DNA of 32,237 nt from Candidatus Sedimenticola endophacoides (GCA_003062205.1 PQCP01000082.1:1-32237), one strand, 5' to 3'; shown: positions 14,496-23,394, numbered from the stretch's first letter. Notes: a model not told the origin generated them from the letters alone. Numbers and translations: made by a program.

Positions 14496-15559
14496 GCCTG
14501 GAGGTCGATCTGAGCCTGCGCCGCGGCGACTTCCACCTGGAGGCGGGCTTCCAGGCACCGGGAGAGGGGGTCACCGCCCTGTTCGGCCCCTCGGGCTGCG
14601 GCAAGACCAGCCTGCTGCGCGCCATCGCAGGTCTTGAGCCGATGGCCCGCGGGCGGCTGCGGGTCAACGGCGACGCCTGGCAGTCGCCAAATCACTTCAC
14701 CCCACCGCACCGCCGCCCCCTCGGCTATGTGTTTCAGGAGGCAAGCCTGTTTCCGCACCTCGACGTTGAGCAGAACCTGTGCTTCGGCCTGCGGCGCATC
14801 GCCCCGCGCCAGCGCCGGGTCGGACTGGAGGAGGCGGTGGAGCTGCTCGGTATCGCCCGGCTGCTGCGGCGGCGCTGCATGGGACTCTCGGGCGGCGAAC
14901 GCCAACGGGTGGCCATCGCCCGGGCCCTGCTCACCAGCCCCCGGCTGCTGCTGATGGACGAACCCCTGGCGGCCCTGGACCTCGCCAGCAAGACGGAGAT
15001 CCTGCCCTTTCTGGAACGCCTGCATGGCGAGCTGAAAATCCCGGTCCTGTACGTCAGCCACTCCCCGGACGAGGTGGCGCGGCTGGCCGACCGGCTGGTG
15101 CTGATGGAGGCGGGGCGGGTCCGGGCCTCGGGGCCGGTGGCCGAGATGCTGACCCGCGCCGACCTCCCCCTGGCCCTGGGCGACGACGCCGAGGCCCTGA
15201 TCGAGGCCACCACCCACGGCTACGACCCCGACTACCACCTCAACTATGTCGATTTCCCCGGCGGGCGTTTCACCGTCGCCGGAGCGGAACTGCCCGGCGG
15301 CACGGCGGTCAGGCTGCGGGTCCTGGCCCGGGATGTAAGCCTCACCCTCGAGCCCCAGCAGGGAACCAGCATCCTCAATATCTTTCCGGCACGGGTCGAG
15401 AGCATCAGTCCGATCAACCCCTCCCAGGTACTGGTGCGCCTGAACACCGCCGGGGTGCCGATGCTCTCGCGCATCACCCGCAAATCCGCCACCGCCCTGG
15501 AGCTGACCCCGGGCAGACAGATCTATGCCCAGGTCAAGAGCGTGGCACTGCTGGCCTGA
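14492..15559 (+). CDS. modC: Molybdate ABC transporter ATP-binding protein
   Basis: 355 residues. Walker [10 protein letters not shown] (about 33-41), Q-loop [12 protein letters not shown], signature [16 protein letters not shown], Walker [13 protein letters not shown] and the switch histidine in YVSHSPDEV are all intact. The last 80 residues form a TOBE/Mop-like domain ([10 protein letters not shown]...[10 protein letters not shown]), which in this family binds molybdate and can tune transport. Together with ModA and ModB it makes a complete ModABC importer. The gene is the last of the overlapping modEABC set. Confidence 0.93.
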   Translation: MSLEVDLSLRRGDFHLEAGFQAPGEGVTALFGPSGCGKTSLLRAIAGLEPMARGRLRVNGDAWQSPNHFTPPHRRPLGYVFQEASLFPHLDVEQNLCFGLRRIAPRQRRVGLEEAVELLGIARLLRRRCMGLSGGERQRVAIARALLTSPRLLLMDEPLAALDLASKTEILPFLERLHGELKIPVLYVSHSPDEVARLADRLVLMEAGRVRASGPVAEMLTRADLPLALGDDAEALIEATTHGYDPDYHLNYVDFPGGRFTVAGAELPGGTAVRLRVLARDVSLTLEPQQGTSILNIFPARVESISPINPSQVLVRLNTAGVPMLSRITRKSATALELTPGRQIYAQVKSVALLA

Positions 15560-15646
15560 ACGGCACCCGCCACCTCCCCCGGCAGGACTTCAGCTTTACC
15601 GCGCCCGGCCGCTATATTCCATGCAGGAACCGCGGGAGAAGCCGTC

Positions 15647-16216
15647 ATGCCGAACGTCACGAACGTACCCAATTTCAGTGCCACCGTGCACGATATCAAG
15701 CGCACCCACGACGAGGGACCGCTGGGCCGTGAGGTCTCCGCCGCGGCCCATGAGAAGAACGCCCTCAAGGCAAGCGCCCGCCAGGAGCTGAACCGCTCGG
15801 TGCTGGAGGCGAACAGGGATGTCAGCATCAACAGCGGCAACCAGCCGCTGGCCCTGCTGTTGCGCACCGCCGTCGAGCAGCTCAACGAGGTGCTGGGACC
15901 GAACGCCATCCAGGACGCCTACGATTCGGGGCTGGATGTCTCGCCCGAGGCCACCGCCAACCGGATCGTCTCCATGAGCACCAGCTTCTTCGCCAGCTAC
16001 CAGGAGCGCAATCCCGAGATGTCTGCCGAAGAGGCCGCCAGCTCCTTCGTCGAGATCATCCGCGGCGCCGTGGAGCAGGGGTTCGCCGAGGCCCGGGAGA
16101 TCCTCACCGGACTCTCCGCCCTGAGCGAGGAGATCGCCAACGACATCGACACCACCTACGACTTGGTGCAGGAGGGTCTCGACGCCTTTCTGCAGAGCCA
16201 GACGGTGGCCGGGTAA
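15647..16216 (+). CDS. DUF5610 domain protein
   Basis: 189 residues, mostly helical and acidic, with no signal peptide or membrane segment. The core SPEATANRIVSMSTSFFASYQ (residues about 99-119) followed by EIIRGAVEQGFAEAREIL is the DUF5610 pattern found in gammaproteobacteria; function unknown. GGGAGAAG five bases before the ATG supports the start. It lies 87 bp after modC; a TATATT at 15613-15618 could be its own -10 box, so it need not belong to the mod operon. Confidence 0.7.
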   Translation: MPNVTNVPNFSATVHDIKRTHDEGPLGREVSAAAHEKNALKASARQELNRSVLEANRDVSINSGNQPLALLLRTAVEQLNEVLGPNAIQDAYDSGLDVSPEATANRIVSMSTSFFASYQERNPEMSAEEAASSFVEIIRGAVEQGFAEAREILTGLSALSEEIANDIDTTYDLVQEGLDAFLQSQTVAG

Positions 16217-16236
16217 CGATCATCCGACAGACGCCG

Positions 16237-16263
16237 GGGCCGGGACGCGCGCGTTCCCGGCCC
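16237..16263. terminator. Hairpin between DUF5610 gene and trhP
   Basis: Perfect 9-bp stem GGGCCGGGA/TCCCGGCCC with a 9-base CG-repeat loop, between convergent genes. No T-run; probably serves both strands. Confidence 0.6.
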
Positions 16264-16284
16264 TCCTCCGTAGCCCGCCCCGAA

Positions 16285-17565
16285 TCAGCCCTGCCCCAGA
16301 AATCGGGTGATCAGGGCCATCTCCAACCCCTCCAGCACCGGAGGGGCGATCCACACCCGATGCCCGGCCCCCGGCGCCACCGCCACCTCCCGCCGCTCGC
16401 CGTCGAGCAGCCGGCCAAGCCGGAAACGGTGGTTTCCGGCGGGGGTGAGCAGCTCCAGCTCATCACCGGTGCCGAAGCGGTTCTTGACCTCGACCAGGAC
16501 CAGCCCTTCGCGCCGATCCACCTCCAGCACCTCGCCGACGAAGATCTGGCGGCTGTTGCTGGAGACCCCCTGGCGGTAGTTCTGCAATTCGGCGCTCTCG
16601 TGACGCTGGTAGAAGCCATCGGTGTAGCCACGGCTGGCCAGCCCCTCCAGATCATCGAGCAGGGCCGCCCGGAAGGGCCGGCCGGCGACCGCGTCGTCGA
16701 TCGCCCGCCGGTAGACCTGGGTGGCCCGGGCCGCGTAGTAGTGGGATTTGGTGCGCCCCTCGATCTTCAGGCAGTCGACGCCGATCTCCACCAGCCGACG
16801 CACATGCTCGACCGCGCGCAGATCCTTGGAATTCATGATGTAGGTACCCTCTTCATCCTCGTGGATGGGCATCAATTGCCCAGGACGCCCCTTCTCCTCC
16901 AGCAGATAGCCGTGCTCCGCCTCGGGGTGGCGCGACTGACCGGTCTGGGCCTGGCCGAGGCGGTACTCCCAGCGGCAGGAGTTGGTGCAGGTCCCCTGGT
17001 TGGCGTCGCGGTGGCTGAAGTAACCCGAGAGCAGACAGCGGCCCGAGTAGGCGATGCACAGGGCGCCGTGAACAAACACCTCCAGCTCCATCCCGGGGCA
17101 GGCCTGGCGCACCTCGGCCACCTCATCCAGAGAGAGCTCCCGCGACAGAATCACCCGCTTCAAACCCTGGCGCTGCCAAAAACGCACCGCCGCCGCGTTG
17201 ACGGTGTTGGCCTGCACGGAGAGGTGCACATCCACCTCGGGCCAGCGTTCGCGCACCTGCATGATCAGCCCGGGGTCGGACATGATCAGGGCATCCGGCC
17301 CCATCTCCAGTATCGGCTCCATGTCGGAGACAAAGGTCTTCACCTTGGCCCCGTGGGGCATGATATTGCAGGCGAGGTAAAAGCGCCGCCCCTGGGCATG
17401 GGCCTGCCCGATCCCCAGGCGCAGGTTCTCTTCCAGGAAGTCGTTGTTGCGCACCCGCAGGCTGTAGCGCGGCATACCGGCATAGACCGCGTCGGCGCCG
17501 TAGGCGAAGGCGTAGCGCATGCTCTTCAGGGTCCCCGCGGGGGAGAGGAGTTCGGGCTGGTTCAT
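16285..17565 (-). CDS. trhP: tRNA 5-hydroxyuridine synthesis protein (peptidase U32 family)
   Basis: 426 residues, YegQ/TrhP type. Members of this branch of the U32 family, together with TrhO as an alternative route, hydroxylate U34 of certain tRNAs using prephenate-derived chemistry. The N-terminus PELLSPAGTLKSMRYAFAYGADAVYAG is characteristic. The U32 signature ELEVFVHGALCIAYSGRCLLSGY is at about residues 159-181, followed by further cysteines in CTNSCRW, likely Fe-S ligands. The C-terminal beta domain (GDELELLTP) is complete. Normal length. Stand-alone gene, convergent with the DUF5610 gene. Old annotations as a protease or collagenase are not supported by known function. Confidence 0.88.
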   Translation of the reverse strand: MNQPELLSPAGTLKSMRYAFAYGADAVYAGMPRYSLRVRNNDFLEENLRLGIGQAHAQGRRFYLACNIMPHGAKVKTFVSDMEPILEMGPDALIMSDPGLIMQVRERWPEVDVHLSVQANTVNAAAVRFWQRQGLKRVILSRELSLDEVAEVRQACPGMELEVFVHGALCIAYSGRCLLSGYFSHRDANQGTCTNSCRWEYRLGQAQTGQSRHPEAEHGYLLEEKGRPGQLMPIHEDEEGTYIMNSKDLRAVEHVRRLVEIGVDCLKIEGRTKSHYYAARATQVYRRAIDDAVAGRPFRAALLDDLEGLASRGYTDGFYQRHESAELQNYRQGVSSNSRQIFVGEVLEVDRREGLVLVEVKNRFGTGDELELLTPAGNHRFRLGRLLDGERREVAVAPGAGHRVWIAPPVLEGLEMALITRFLGQG

Positions 17566-17766
17566 GGCAGGCGCCTGTCTCGGTCGAAAGCGGCATTCTA
17601 CCTCAACTGCCCGCCACCGGCGGCGCGATCCCGCATCACTTACCGTGATTCAGAATTTTGGACGGGCCGGTGAGGCCGCTTGAACGGCCGCGCCCACAGC
17701 CATCCTGATTCCGTGGATTTAGCGGCATTGCGTGACATGCGCAGTCAGCTGCCGAACAAACGCTGC

Positions 17767-18414
17767 TCAGGTGGACCCCAATCCGATCAGCTTGTGTTCG
17801 ATGGCGTAGCGGATCAGGCCACTGGTGGTGCCGATATTCAGTTTGGCCTTGATGTTCTGGCGGTGCTTCTCCACGGTGCGGACGGAGATATCCAGCTCCC
17901 TGGCGATCTGCTTGTTGTTGTTGCCCTCGGCCAGCAACTTCAGCACATCCTCCTCCCGCGGAGTCAACACACCATCACTGACATCACTGCCAAACAGCGA
18001 CTGGGAAGCACCGGATGAGAAGTGGGTGTTGCCCTGGCTGACCGCGCGGATTGCGTTGACCAGTTCGGCGGAGGAGACGTCCTTCAGCACGTAACCAGAG
18101 GCACCGGCCCGCATCAGCTGAACAATATACTCCCGGTCGTCATGCATGGAGAGAATGAGTATCCGAAGGTCCGGGTAGTCCTGCTTCAGTTGCCGGGTTG
18201 CCTCAAGGCCGTTCATCACCGGCATGGCGAGATCCATCATCACCACGTCGGGACGGACCTCGGCCACCATGTCGAGTACCTGTTGCCCGTTGTTGGCCTG
18301 GCCCACCACCTCGATGTCCGCCACAGAGGAGAGGCGGGAGACGATGCCGTCGAGCACCAGGGGGTGATCATCTGCCAGCAACAGCCGTATGCACTCACCC
18401 TCAGCCATTGTCAC
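17767..18414 (-). CDS. NarL/FixJ-type response regulator
   Basis: 215 residues. The receiver domain has the acidic pair (ADDH), phospho-acceptor Asp61 in VVMMDLAMPVMNG, and the switch residues in LILSMHDD and YVLKDVSS. A LuxR-type HTH follows, LTPREEDVLKLLAEGNNNKQ then SVRTVEKHRQNI. It overlaps the kinase stop by about 8-14 bp, depending on which of the first two methionines is used. It probably controls the dctPQM genes upstream on the same strand; a palindrome in front of dctP is a candidate target. With the kinase gene interrupted it may be left unphosphorylated or served by another kinase. Confidence 0.9.
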   Translation of the reverse strand: MTMAEGECIRLLLADDHPLVLDGIVSRLSSVADIEVVGQANNGQQVLDMVAEVRPDVVMMDLAMPVMNGLEATRQLKQDYPDLRILILSMHDDREYIVQLMRAGASGYVLKDVSSAELVNAIRAVSQGNTHFSSGASQSLFGSDVSDGVLTPREEDVLKLLAEGNNNKQIARELDISVRTVEKHRQNIKAKLNIGTTSGLIRYAIEHKLIGLGST

Positions 18415-20098
18415 ACTCGCAGTTTTCGCTGAAAAACATCGGTCTCAATCCCACCTTCACGGAAGTTCCCCTACCCGGTTCACTATCGATCTGACAGATA
18501 CCGCTCAGCAATTCCACCCTTTCTCGCATGTTGCAGACACCAATGCCCGGCCCCTGCAGCCGGCGCCTGGTATCGAAGCCCCGGCCGTTGTCACGAATCT
18601 CAATCCATGCCACCCCATCGCGGTGCCAGCCACTGACCAGCACGCGATCGGCGCCGGAGTGACGCTCCACGTTGGCCAGCGCCTCCTGCAACACCCGGTA
18701 GAAGGTGATCTCGATATCCTCCGGCAGACGCGCGCCGGTTATCTCATACTCCAGCTCCGCGTCGATGCCGGTGCGCTCCGAGAAGTCCATCAGCAGGCTG
18801 TTGACCGCAACCTTAAGACCCATGTCGTCAAGCAGACTGGGACGCAGATCGTGGGAGATATGGCGCACCTCGTTGATAGCCTCCTTGAGGGTGCGATGGC
18901 CCCGTTCGAGATCCTCCTCCGCCGCAGAGCCCTGCTGTTTCAGTTTGGACACGGCCGCCTCGATGCGATAGAGCACCGAGACCATCATCTGGTTGATGCC
19001 ATCGTGCAGTTCACGGGCAAAGCGGCGGCGTTCAGAGACCTGGAACTGCACCGACTTGTGGGCCAGCTCCTGCAGCCGGCTGTCTGCCTTGCGTACCTCG
19101 TGCACATTGATGGCCACGCCGATCAAAACCACGAGAACGATGGTACCGGCAACCACCACCAGTACCGTAAAAAAGGTGTTGCGCACGTTGCGCTGGACCT
19201 GTTTACGCGCCTTTGCCACCTCCTTGGCGATGTCATCGATGTAGAGGCCGGTACCCATCATCCACGGCCAGCGTTTGAGCTGCACCACGTAGCTCAGCTT
19301 GTCCTCGTCCTGGCCTGTGGATGGCTTGTTCCAGACGTAACGGTGAAATCCCCCACCCTCCCCGGCCAGCCGCAGCAGGTTGCGGATCACATAATCGCCA
19401 TTGCGGTCCTGCAGGTCATGGAGGTTCCTGCCCACCAGCTCGGGAAGGATGGGGTGCACCAGATTCACACCATTGGGATCGTAGACGAAGAAGTAACCGT
19501 CATCACCGAAAGTGAGGCCGTTGAGAATGCGCTTGATCTCCTGCTTCGCGGTCTCTTCGGAAAGGCCCCGGTCCTGCTCGATGTGCTTGATGGAGGTGAG
19601 GGCCAGGCCCACGTAGTTCCTCAGCTCGTGCCGTTTGGAGGCGAGCAGGCGCTCCTCAAAGGTGCGGATCTCCTCCTCGCTGAGGGAGCGGGCCTGCTCC
19701 AGGCTGATGGTGGTGATGGCCGTGGCCATGAGCACCACAAGAGTGTCGCTACCTCGTGAAAGATTTTGGGACATCCCAGTCCCCAAAATCGACTCGCCAA
19801 CGCGACAGCCGTTACTGCCCCGACCGTCCTGCGCTCATCACGACTCCGTCCCGCACATTGCAGCAAAGCTGCTCGTGCGCAACTCCGTCATGATGACCAC
19901 AATGACTCTACGGCGTGTCGGATGCGCTATTTGTATGCCCTACGTCACTCCCTATCGGTCGTAACTGCGGCCATACAACCGCGCCTACGCCTATCGGGGA
20001 CTAACCGCCTTCGCTTCGCTCTCCATGGCGGTTAGCGGTGGCAGCAAAGCCAACAGAAGGATCTTTACCTTTAAGGATAGGGGGCGGTTACCGGGCAT
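18401..20098 (-). pseudogene. Sensor histidine kinase, split by repeat B in its first membrane helix
   Basis: The 5' piece (20098-20039) encodes MPGNRPLSLKVKILLLALLP, a basic start and half a membrane helix. After repeat B the gene resumes LVVLMATAITTISLEQARS and is intact to 18401. Domains: an extracytoplasmic single Cache domain (FGDDGYFFVYDPNG, LKRWPWMMGTGLYIDDI), a second helix (TVLVVVAGTIVLVVLIGVAI), HisKA_3 with the phospho-histidine in ARELHDGINQMM, and HATPase with RDNGRGFD. Removing 19741-20037 (297 bp) rejoins CCA-C to TT-GTG in frame. A TTG at 19786 inside the repeat could start a product lacking half of the first helix, which should not place the sensor domain outside. In-frame stops inside the repeat prevent full-length product. 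It stands downstream of dctPQM and probably sensed a carboxylate. Confidence 0.85.
19740..20037 (+). repeat. Repeat B, copy 3, inside the histidine kinase gene
   Basis: 298 bp shared with copies 1 and 2, here antisense to the kinase. The kinase frame shows that the inserted unit is 297 bp, with no target duplication. The left end has a hairpin GATTTTGGG/CCCAAAATC about 23 bases in; the right end has CTAACCGCC/GGCGGTTAG two bases from the border. The middle has CGCAC-ATT-GCAGC-AAA-GCTGC-TC-GTGCG, enclosed by TCATCA/TGATGA. No terminal inverted repeats. Lacking a recognisable transposase, it looks like a non-autonomous element mobilised in trans, for example of the IS200/IS605 style. A repeated 89-codon open frame inside it shows no sign of being a gene. 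Confidence 0.9.
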
Positions 20099-20154
20099 TG
20101 GGGGTTATCCACGTCCTGGTACCGGGGCAACACCGGGCGTGCCGCCGCGCCCCA

Positions 20155-20212
20155 TTGCCCAACCTGCGGCCAGGGCGTGACTGTAGGTTGGGCAAAGCGC
20201 GGCGCGCCCAAC
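20155..20212. terminator. Overlapping hairpins downstream of dctM
   Basis: Arms TTGCCCAACCT (20155-20165) and AGGTTGGGCAA (20185-20195) pair over 11 bp; alternatively GTTGGGC (20187-20193) pairs with GCCCAAC (20206-20212). The second form is a common intergenic repeat style in gammaproteobacteria. Either could end or process the dctPQM message before the kinase gene. Confidence 0.5.
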
Positions 20213-20228
20213 ATAGCCACCCATAGAA

Positions 20229-21518
20229 TCACTCCAGACCATAGAGGGCCGGCAGGGCCAGGATGGATATCACCACACAAATCTGGATCAGGATGTAGGG
20301 CATCACCCCACGATAGATATCCACGGTTTGAACGCCGGGTGGCGCCACCCCCTTCAGGTAGAAGAGGCTAAAGCCAAAGGGCGGCGTGAGGAAGGAGGTC
20401 TGCAGGTTCATGGCGATCAGAATCGCGAACCAGAGCATGCTGATACCCATGGCCTCGGCCACCGGCGCCAGGATCGGCACGATGATAAAAGAGATCTCCA
20501 CGAAATCGATGAAGAAGCCCAGCAGCAGAATCACGATCATGGAGAGAATCAGGAAACCCCACTTTTCGCCGGGCAGCTGCAACAAGGCCTCTTCCACGAT
20601 CACGTCGCCGCCGGTGTAGGTGAAGGCCATCGAAAAGGCGGTGGCACCGAGCAGGATGGCGAACACCATGGCGGTCACCTTCACCGTCTCCAGTGCGGAG
20701 TCCAGCACCATCTTCCAGTTGAACCTACGATAGAAAACGGCCAGGACCAGGGCACCCATGCCGCCCAGGGCGGAGGACTCGGTGGGGGTCGCGATACCCG
20801 CGAAGATGGAACCGAGCACCACCAGGATCAGCACCAGCGGCGGAAGAATCGCCTTCAAGGCATGCCAGATCTGCTCGCCCTTGCCATGCGCGTTCTCATC
20901 GGCGGGCAGCGCGGGGGCCGCCTCCGGCTTGAGGAAGGTATAAACGAGGATGAACAGCACGTAGAGCCCTACCAATACCGCGCCTGGAGCAACCGCCGCC
21001 TTGAACAGATCCCCAACCGGAATGCCCAACACATCGCCGAGGATGATCAGGATGATCGAGGGTGGAATGATCTGTCCCAGGGTACCGGACGCACAGATGG
21101 TGCCGCAGGCGAGCCGTTTGTCGTACTGGTACTTGATCATCACCGGCAGAGAGATCAGCCCCATGGCCACCACCGAGGCGCCCACCACCCCGGTGGAGGC
21201 GGCCAGCAGGGCACCCACCAGGATGGTGGAGATGGCCAGACCGCCACGCACGCCGCCGAACAGCCTCCCCATGGATTCGAGCAACTGCTCGGCCAGCCTG
21301 GTCTTCTGCAGCACGATGCCCATGAAGATGAACAGAGGCACCGCCATCAGCACCGTGTTCTCCATGATGGACTGGATGCGATAGGGCATGAAGGCGAACA
21401 TGTCGGGGCCCTCGGCGAACACACCGAAGAACACCGCCACACCGCCGAAGGTAAAGGCCACCGGGTAGCCGATGAGCAGCAACACCAGGGCAACGAAAAA
21501 CATGCTGATTCCGATCAT
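20229..21518 (-). CDS. dctM: TRAP transporter large permease
   Basis: 429 residues of DctM type, about twelve hydrophobic segments; the proton- or sodium-coupled transport channel of the TRAP system. Recognisable stretches are PLFIFMGIVLQ, AASTGVVGASVVAMGLISLP, CGTICASGTLGQIIPPSIILI and the C-terminal NLQTSFLTPPFGFSLFYLKGVAP. It follows dctQ after 9 bp and is complete. The next gene on the same strand is the interrupted kinase, after a hairpin region. The large cytoplasmic loop around residue 205-225 is charged and long (PALPADENAHGKGEQIWHAL), as in the 2-oxoacid branch. Confidence 0.92.
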   Translation of the reverse strand: MIGISMFFVALVLLLIGYPVAFTFGGVAVFFGVFAEGPDMFAFMPYRIQSIMENTVLMAVPLFIFMGIVLQKTRLAEQLLESMGRLFGGVRGGLAISTILVGALLAASTGVVGASVVAMGLISLPVMIKYQYDKRLACGTICASGTLGQIIPPSIILIILGDVLGIPVGDLFKAAVAPGAVLVGLYVLFILVYTFLKPEAAPALPADENAHGKGEQIWHALKAILPPLVLILVVLGSIFAGIATPTESSALGGMGALVLAVFYRRFNWKMVLDSALETVKVTAMVFAILLGATAFSMAFTYTGGDVIVEEALLQLPGEKWGFLILSMIVILLLGFFIDFVEISFIIVPILAPVAEAMGISMLWFAILIAMNLQTSFLTPPFGFSLFYLKGVAPPGVQTVDIYRGVMPYILIQICVVISILALPALYGLE

Positions 21519-21527
21519 GGCAGCTAC

Positions 21528-22076
21528 TCAGTTCAGGTCCCGGTGAAACAGGTCTTCCTGCGGCTTGTCCGGGTGCAGACCGCGCAGGGTGTTGATGGAA
21601 TGCAACAGCATGCCAATGCCCGTGAGGGCAGTGAAGGTGAACGCCGTCGGGATCATCCCCTTGATGATCCAGCGATAGGGCAGTCCGCCGGGGTCGCCGG
21701 AACGCTCGCCCAGCTCCCAGGATTCGATGGTGAAGTTGACGCCGTACCAGGCGACCAGCCCCACGAAGGGCAGCAGGAAGACTACGGTGCCGATGAGATC
21801 GATCCATGCCTTGTGGCGTAAACTCAGGCGATCGAAGATCACATCCACCCGCACATGGCCGCCGTGGCGCAGCGCATAGGGAACACCAAGCAGGAAGATG
21901 GTGGCGTAGAGGTGCCACTCCAACTCCTGCATGCCGATGGAGACGTCGTTAAAGGCGTACCGCATGATGACGTCGTAAAAGACATTGAACAGCAGCAGCA
22001 CGAACAGGGAAGCGGCCAGAATGCCGAGCCAGTCGGCGAAGCGGTAGAGAGCCTGTTCCAGTTTAAGGAGGGACAT
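21528..22076 (-). CDS. dctQ: TRAP transporter small permease
   Basis: 182 residues with four hydrophobic segments, DctQ type. The signature FNVFYDVIMRYAFNDVSIGMQELEWHLY (residues about 31-58) is typical of this subunit; the RHGGHVRVDV motif follows. It pairs with DctM to form the membrane part of the TRAP transporter. AGG about eight bases before the ATG marks the start. It is separated from dctP by 143 bp that contain a long inverted repeat. Confidence 0.9.
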   Translation of the reverse strand: MSLLKLEQALYRFADWLGILAASLFVLLLFNVFYDVIMRYAFNDVSIGMQELEWHLYATIFLLGVPYALRHGGHVRVDVIFDRLSLRHKAWIDLIGTVVFLLPFVGLVAWYGVNFTIESWELGERSGDPGGLPYRWIIKGMIPTAFTFTALTGIGMLLHSINTLRGLHPDKPQEDLFHRDLN

Positions 22077-22107
22077 TGCTTAACCTGCCGGGGAAACGGG
22101 GGGAAAA

Positions 22108-22208
22108 GTAGGAGCGCCTCTGGGTGCCCCCTGGGCATCAGGCGCGAAAGCTTATGGTGCAAAGGGTACTCATTGTACCACACCCTTCGCGCCTGATGGC
22201 GCTCCTAC
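22108..22208. repeat. Long REP-like inverted repeat between dctP and dctQ
   Basis: Outer arms GTAGGAGCGCC (22108-22118) and GGCGCTCCTAC (ending 22208), middle arms CATCAGGCGCGAA (22136) and TTCGCGCCTGATG (22186), and an inner GGTAC/GTACC stem. Such a structure between the binding-protein gene and the permease genes would protect the upstream message or lower downstream expression. Confidence 0.8.
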
Positions 22209-22219
22209 GGACGAAGGCC

Positions 22220-23299
22220 TTACTGACCCTGGATATAGGCCATATCAGAGATCTCGGTCCAGACACGGCTCTTGGCCATGTAGTCAGCCTGGGAGTCGAT
22301 AATCTCCTTGGCCAGCGGGTCCGCTGCGGCACGCTCTTCCAGCAGTTCGGCGTTGGCCTTGCGCATGGCGTCCATCACCTGCTTGGGGAAGGTCTTCACC
22401 TTGATGTTGGGATACTCCTGCTTCATGGTGGCCCAGTTCTCACCACTGGCGTGGTAGGACTGGATGTACATGTCATAGGCCGCGGTGCGCATCGCCACGC
22501 GCAGGATCTCCTTCAGATCATCCGGCAGCTTATTCCAGGCACGCTTGTTGATCATGAACTGCAACTCGGTGGCAGGCTCGTGCCAACCGGTGTAGTAGTA
22601 GGGCGCGATCTTGTGAAAGCCCATGCGCAGGTCGAGAGAAGGGCCTACCCATTCCAGGGCGTCGATGGTGCGACGCTCCAGGGAGGTGTAGAGCTCACCC
22701 GCCGGGATGTTGGTGGGCTTGGCGCCCAGCTTGGCAAGCACCTCGCCGGCAAAACCGGGGATGCGCATCTTCAGACCCTGAAGATCCTCGACGGAGTTGA
22801 TCTCCTTCTGGAACCATCCACCCATCTGGTTACCGGTATTGCCTCCGGGGAAAGAGAGCACATTGTGCTTGTCGTACACCTTCTCCATCAGCTCCATGCC
22901 GCCGCCATAGTAGAACCAGCCGTACTGCTCAGGCGCGGTCATACCGAAGGGCATGGTGGTGAAGAACAGGGTGTTGGGATCCTTGCCCTTCCAATAGTAG
23001 GAGGCGGAGTGTCCCATGTCGTACTGACCGGAGCGCACCATATCGAAGATACCCAGCGCTGCCTTGTGCTTATTTTTGGAGTCGACGGTGATCTTCAGAC
23101 GACCATTGGACATCTTCTCCGCCATCTGGGCGAAGTTCTTGGTGGCGTCACCGAAGATGGGGAAATTGGAAGGCCAGGTCTCAGCCAGTTTCAGGTGGTG
23201 TACCTTTTCCGCCAGGGCGGGACCGGACAGGAGTGCAAGGCAAGCCGTCACCGCGGCCAACCCCTTGGTAAATTTCATCTTGAACATCACTGGGTTCAT
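22220..23299 (-). CDS. dctP: TRAP transporter solute-binding protein, TakP-like (2-oxoacid type)
   Basis: Periplasmic binding protein of about 359 residues. Signal peptide KFTKGLAAVTACLALLSGPALA. The body follows the alpha-keto acid binding protein TakP closely: GHSASYYWKGKDP, FYYGGG, HNVLSFPGGNTGNQMGGWF, then DLQGLKMRIPGFAGEV with the ligand arginine in LKMR, and TIDALEWVGP. Likely cargo is pyruvate, 2-oxobutyrate, lactate or a related monocarboxylate; calcium may take part as in some relatives. An AGAGAGG abuts the ATG at 23299, so the start may really be a few codons in, at 23278 (MKFTKG). It heads dctPQM. A palindrome lies 76 bp upstream. Confidence 0.9.
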   Translation of the reverse strand: MNPVMFKMKFTKGLAAVTACLALLSGPALAEKVHHLKLAETWPSNFPIFGDATKNFAQMAEKMSNGRLKITVDSKNKHKAALGIFDMVRSGQYDMGHSASYYWKGKDPNTLFFTTMPFGMTAPEQYGWFYYGGGMELMEKVYDKHNVLSFPGGNTGNQMGGWFQKEINSVEDLQGLKMRIPGFAGEVLAKLGAKPTNIPAGELYTSLERRTIDALEWVGPSLDLRMGFHKIAPYYYTGWHEPATELQFMINKRAWNKLPDDLKEILRVAMRTAAYDMYIQSYHASGENWATMKQEYPNIKVKTFPKQVMDAMRKANAELLEERAAADPLAKEIIDSQADYMAKSRVWTEISDMAYIQGQ

Positions 23300-23374
23300 C
23301 CTCTCTGTAGCTTTATGGTCATTGAATCTTGCCAGTGCTCGGCGATAAGGACCATTCGCAACAGCACACCCAAC

Positions 23375-23394
23375 ACTACGTATTTATGCGTAGT
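23375..23394. promoter_or_regulatory. Palindrome upstream of dctP, possible regulator site
   Basis: ACTACGTATTTATGCGTAGT is a nearly perfect 20-bp palindrome, 76 bp before the dctP start, in the size and position expected for a NarL/LuxR-type dimer. The cognate regulator may be the one at 17767-18414. No clear -35/-10 pair was identified between it and dctP. Confidence 0.45.

Noticed and set aside
17566..17766. Small gene or RNA between trhP and the response regulator
   Set aside because: Only short frames without ribosome sites and no stable, terminator-like RNA fold were seen.
19740..20037. Repeat B as a self-splicing intron that restores the kinase at RNA level
   Set aside because: The repeat is antisense to the kinase gene but in sense orientation in the transposase and ATPase remnants. 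No group I or II core (domain V, GUGYG start) is visible.
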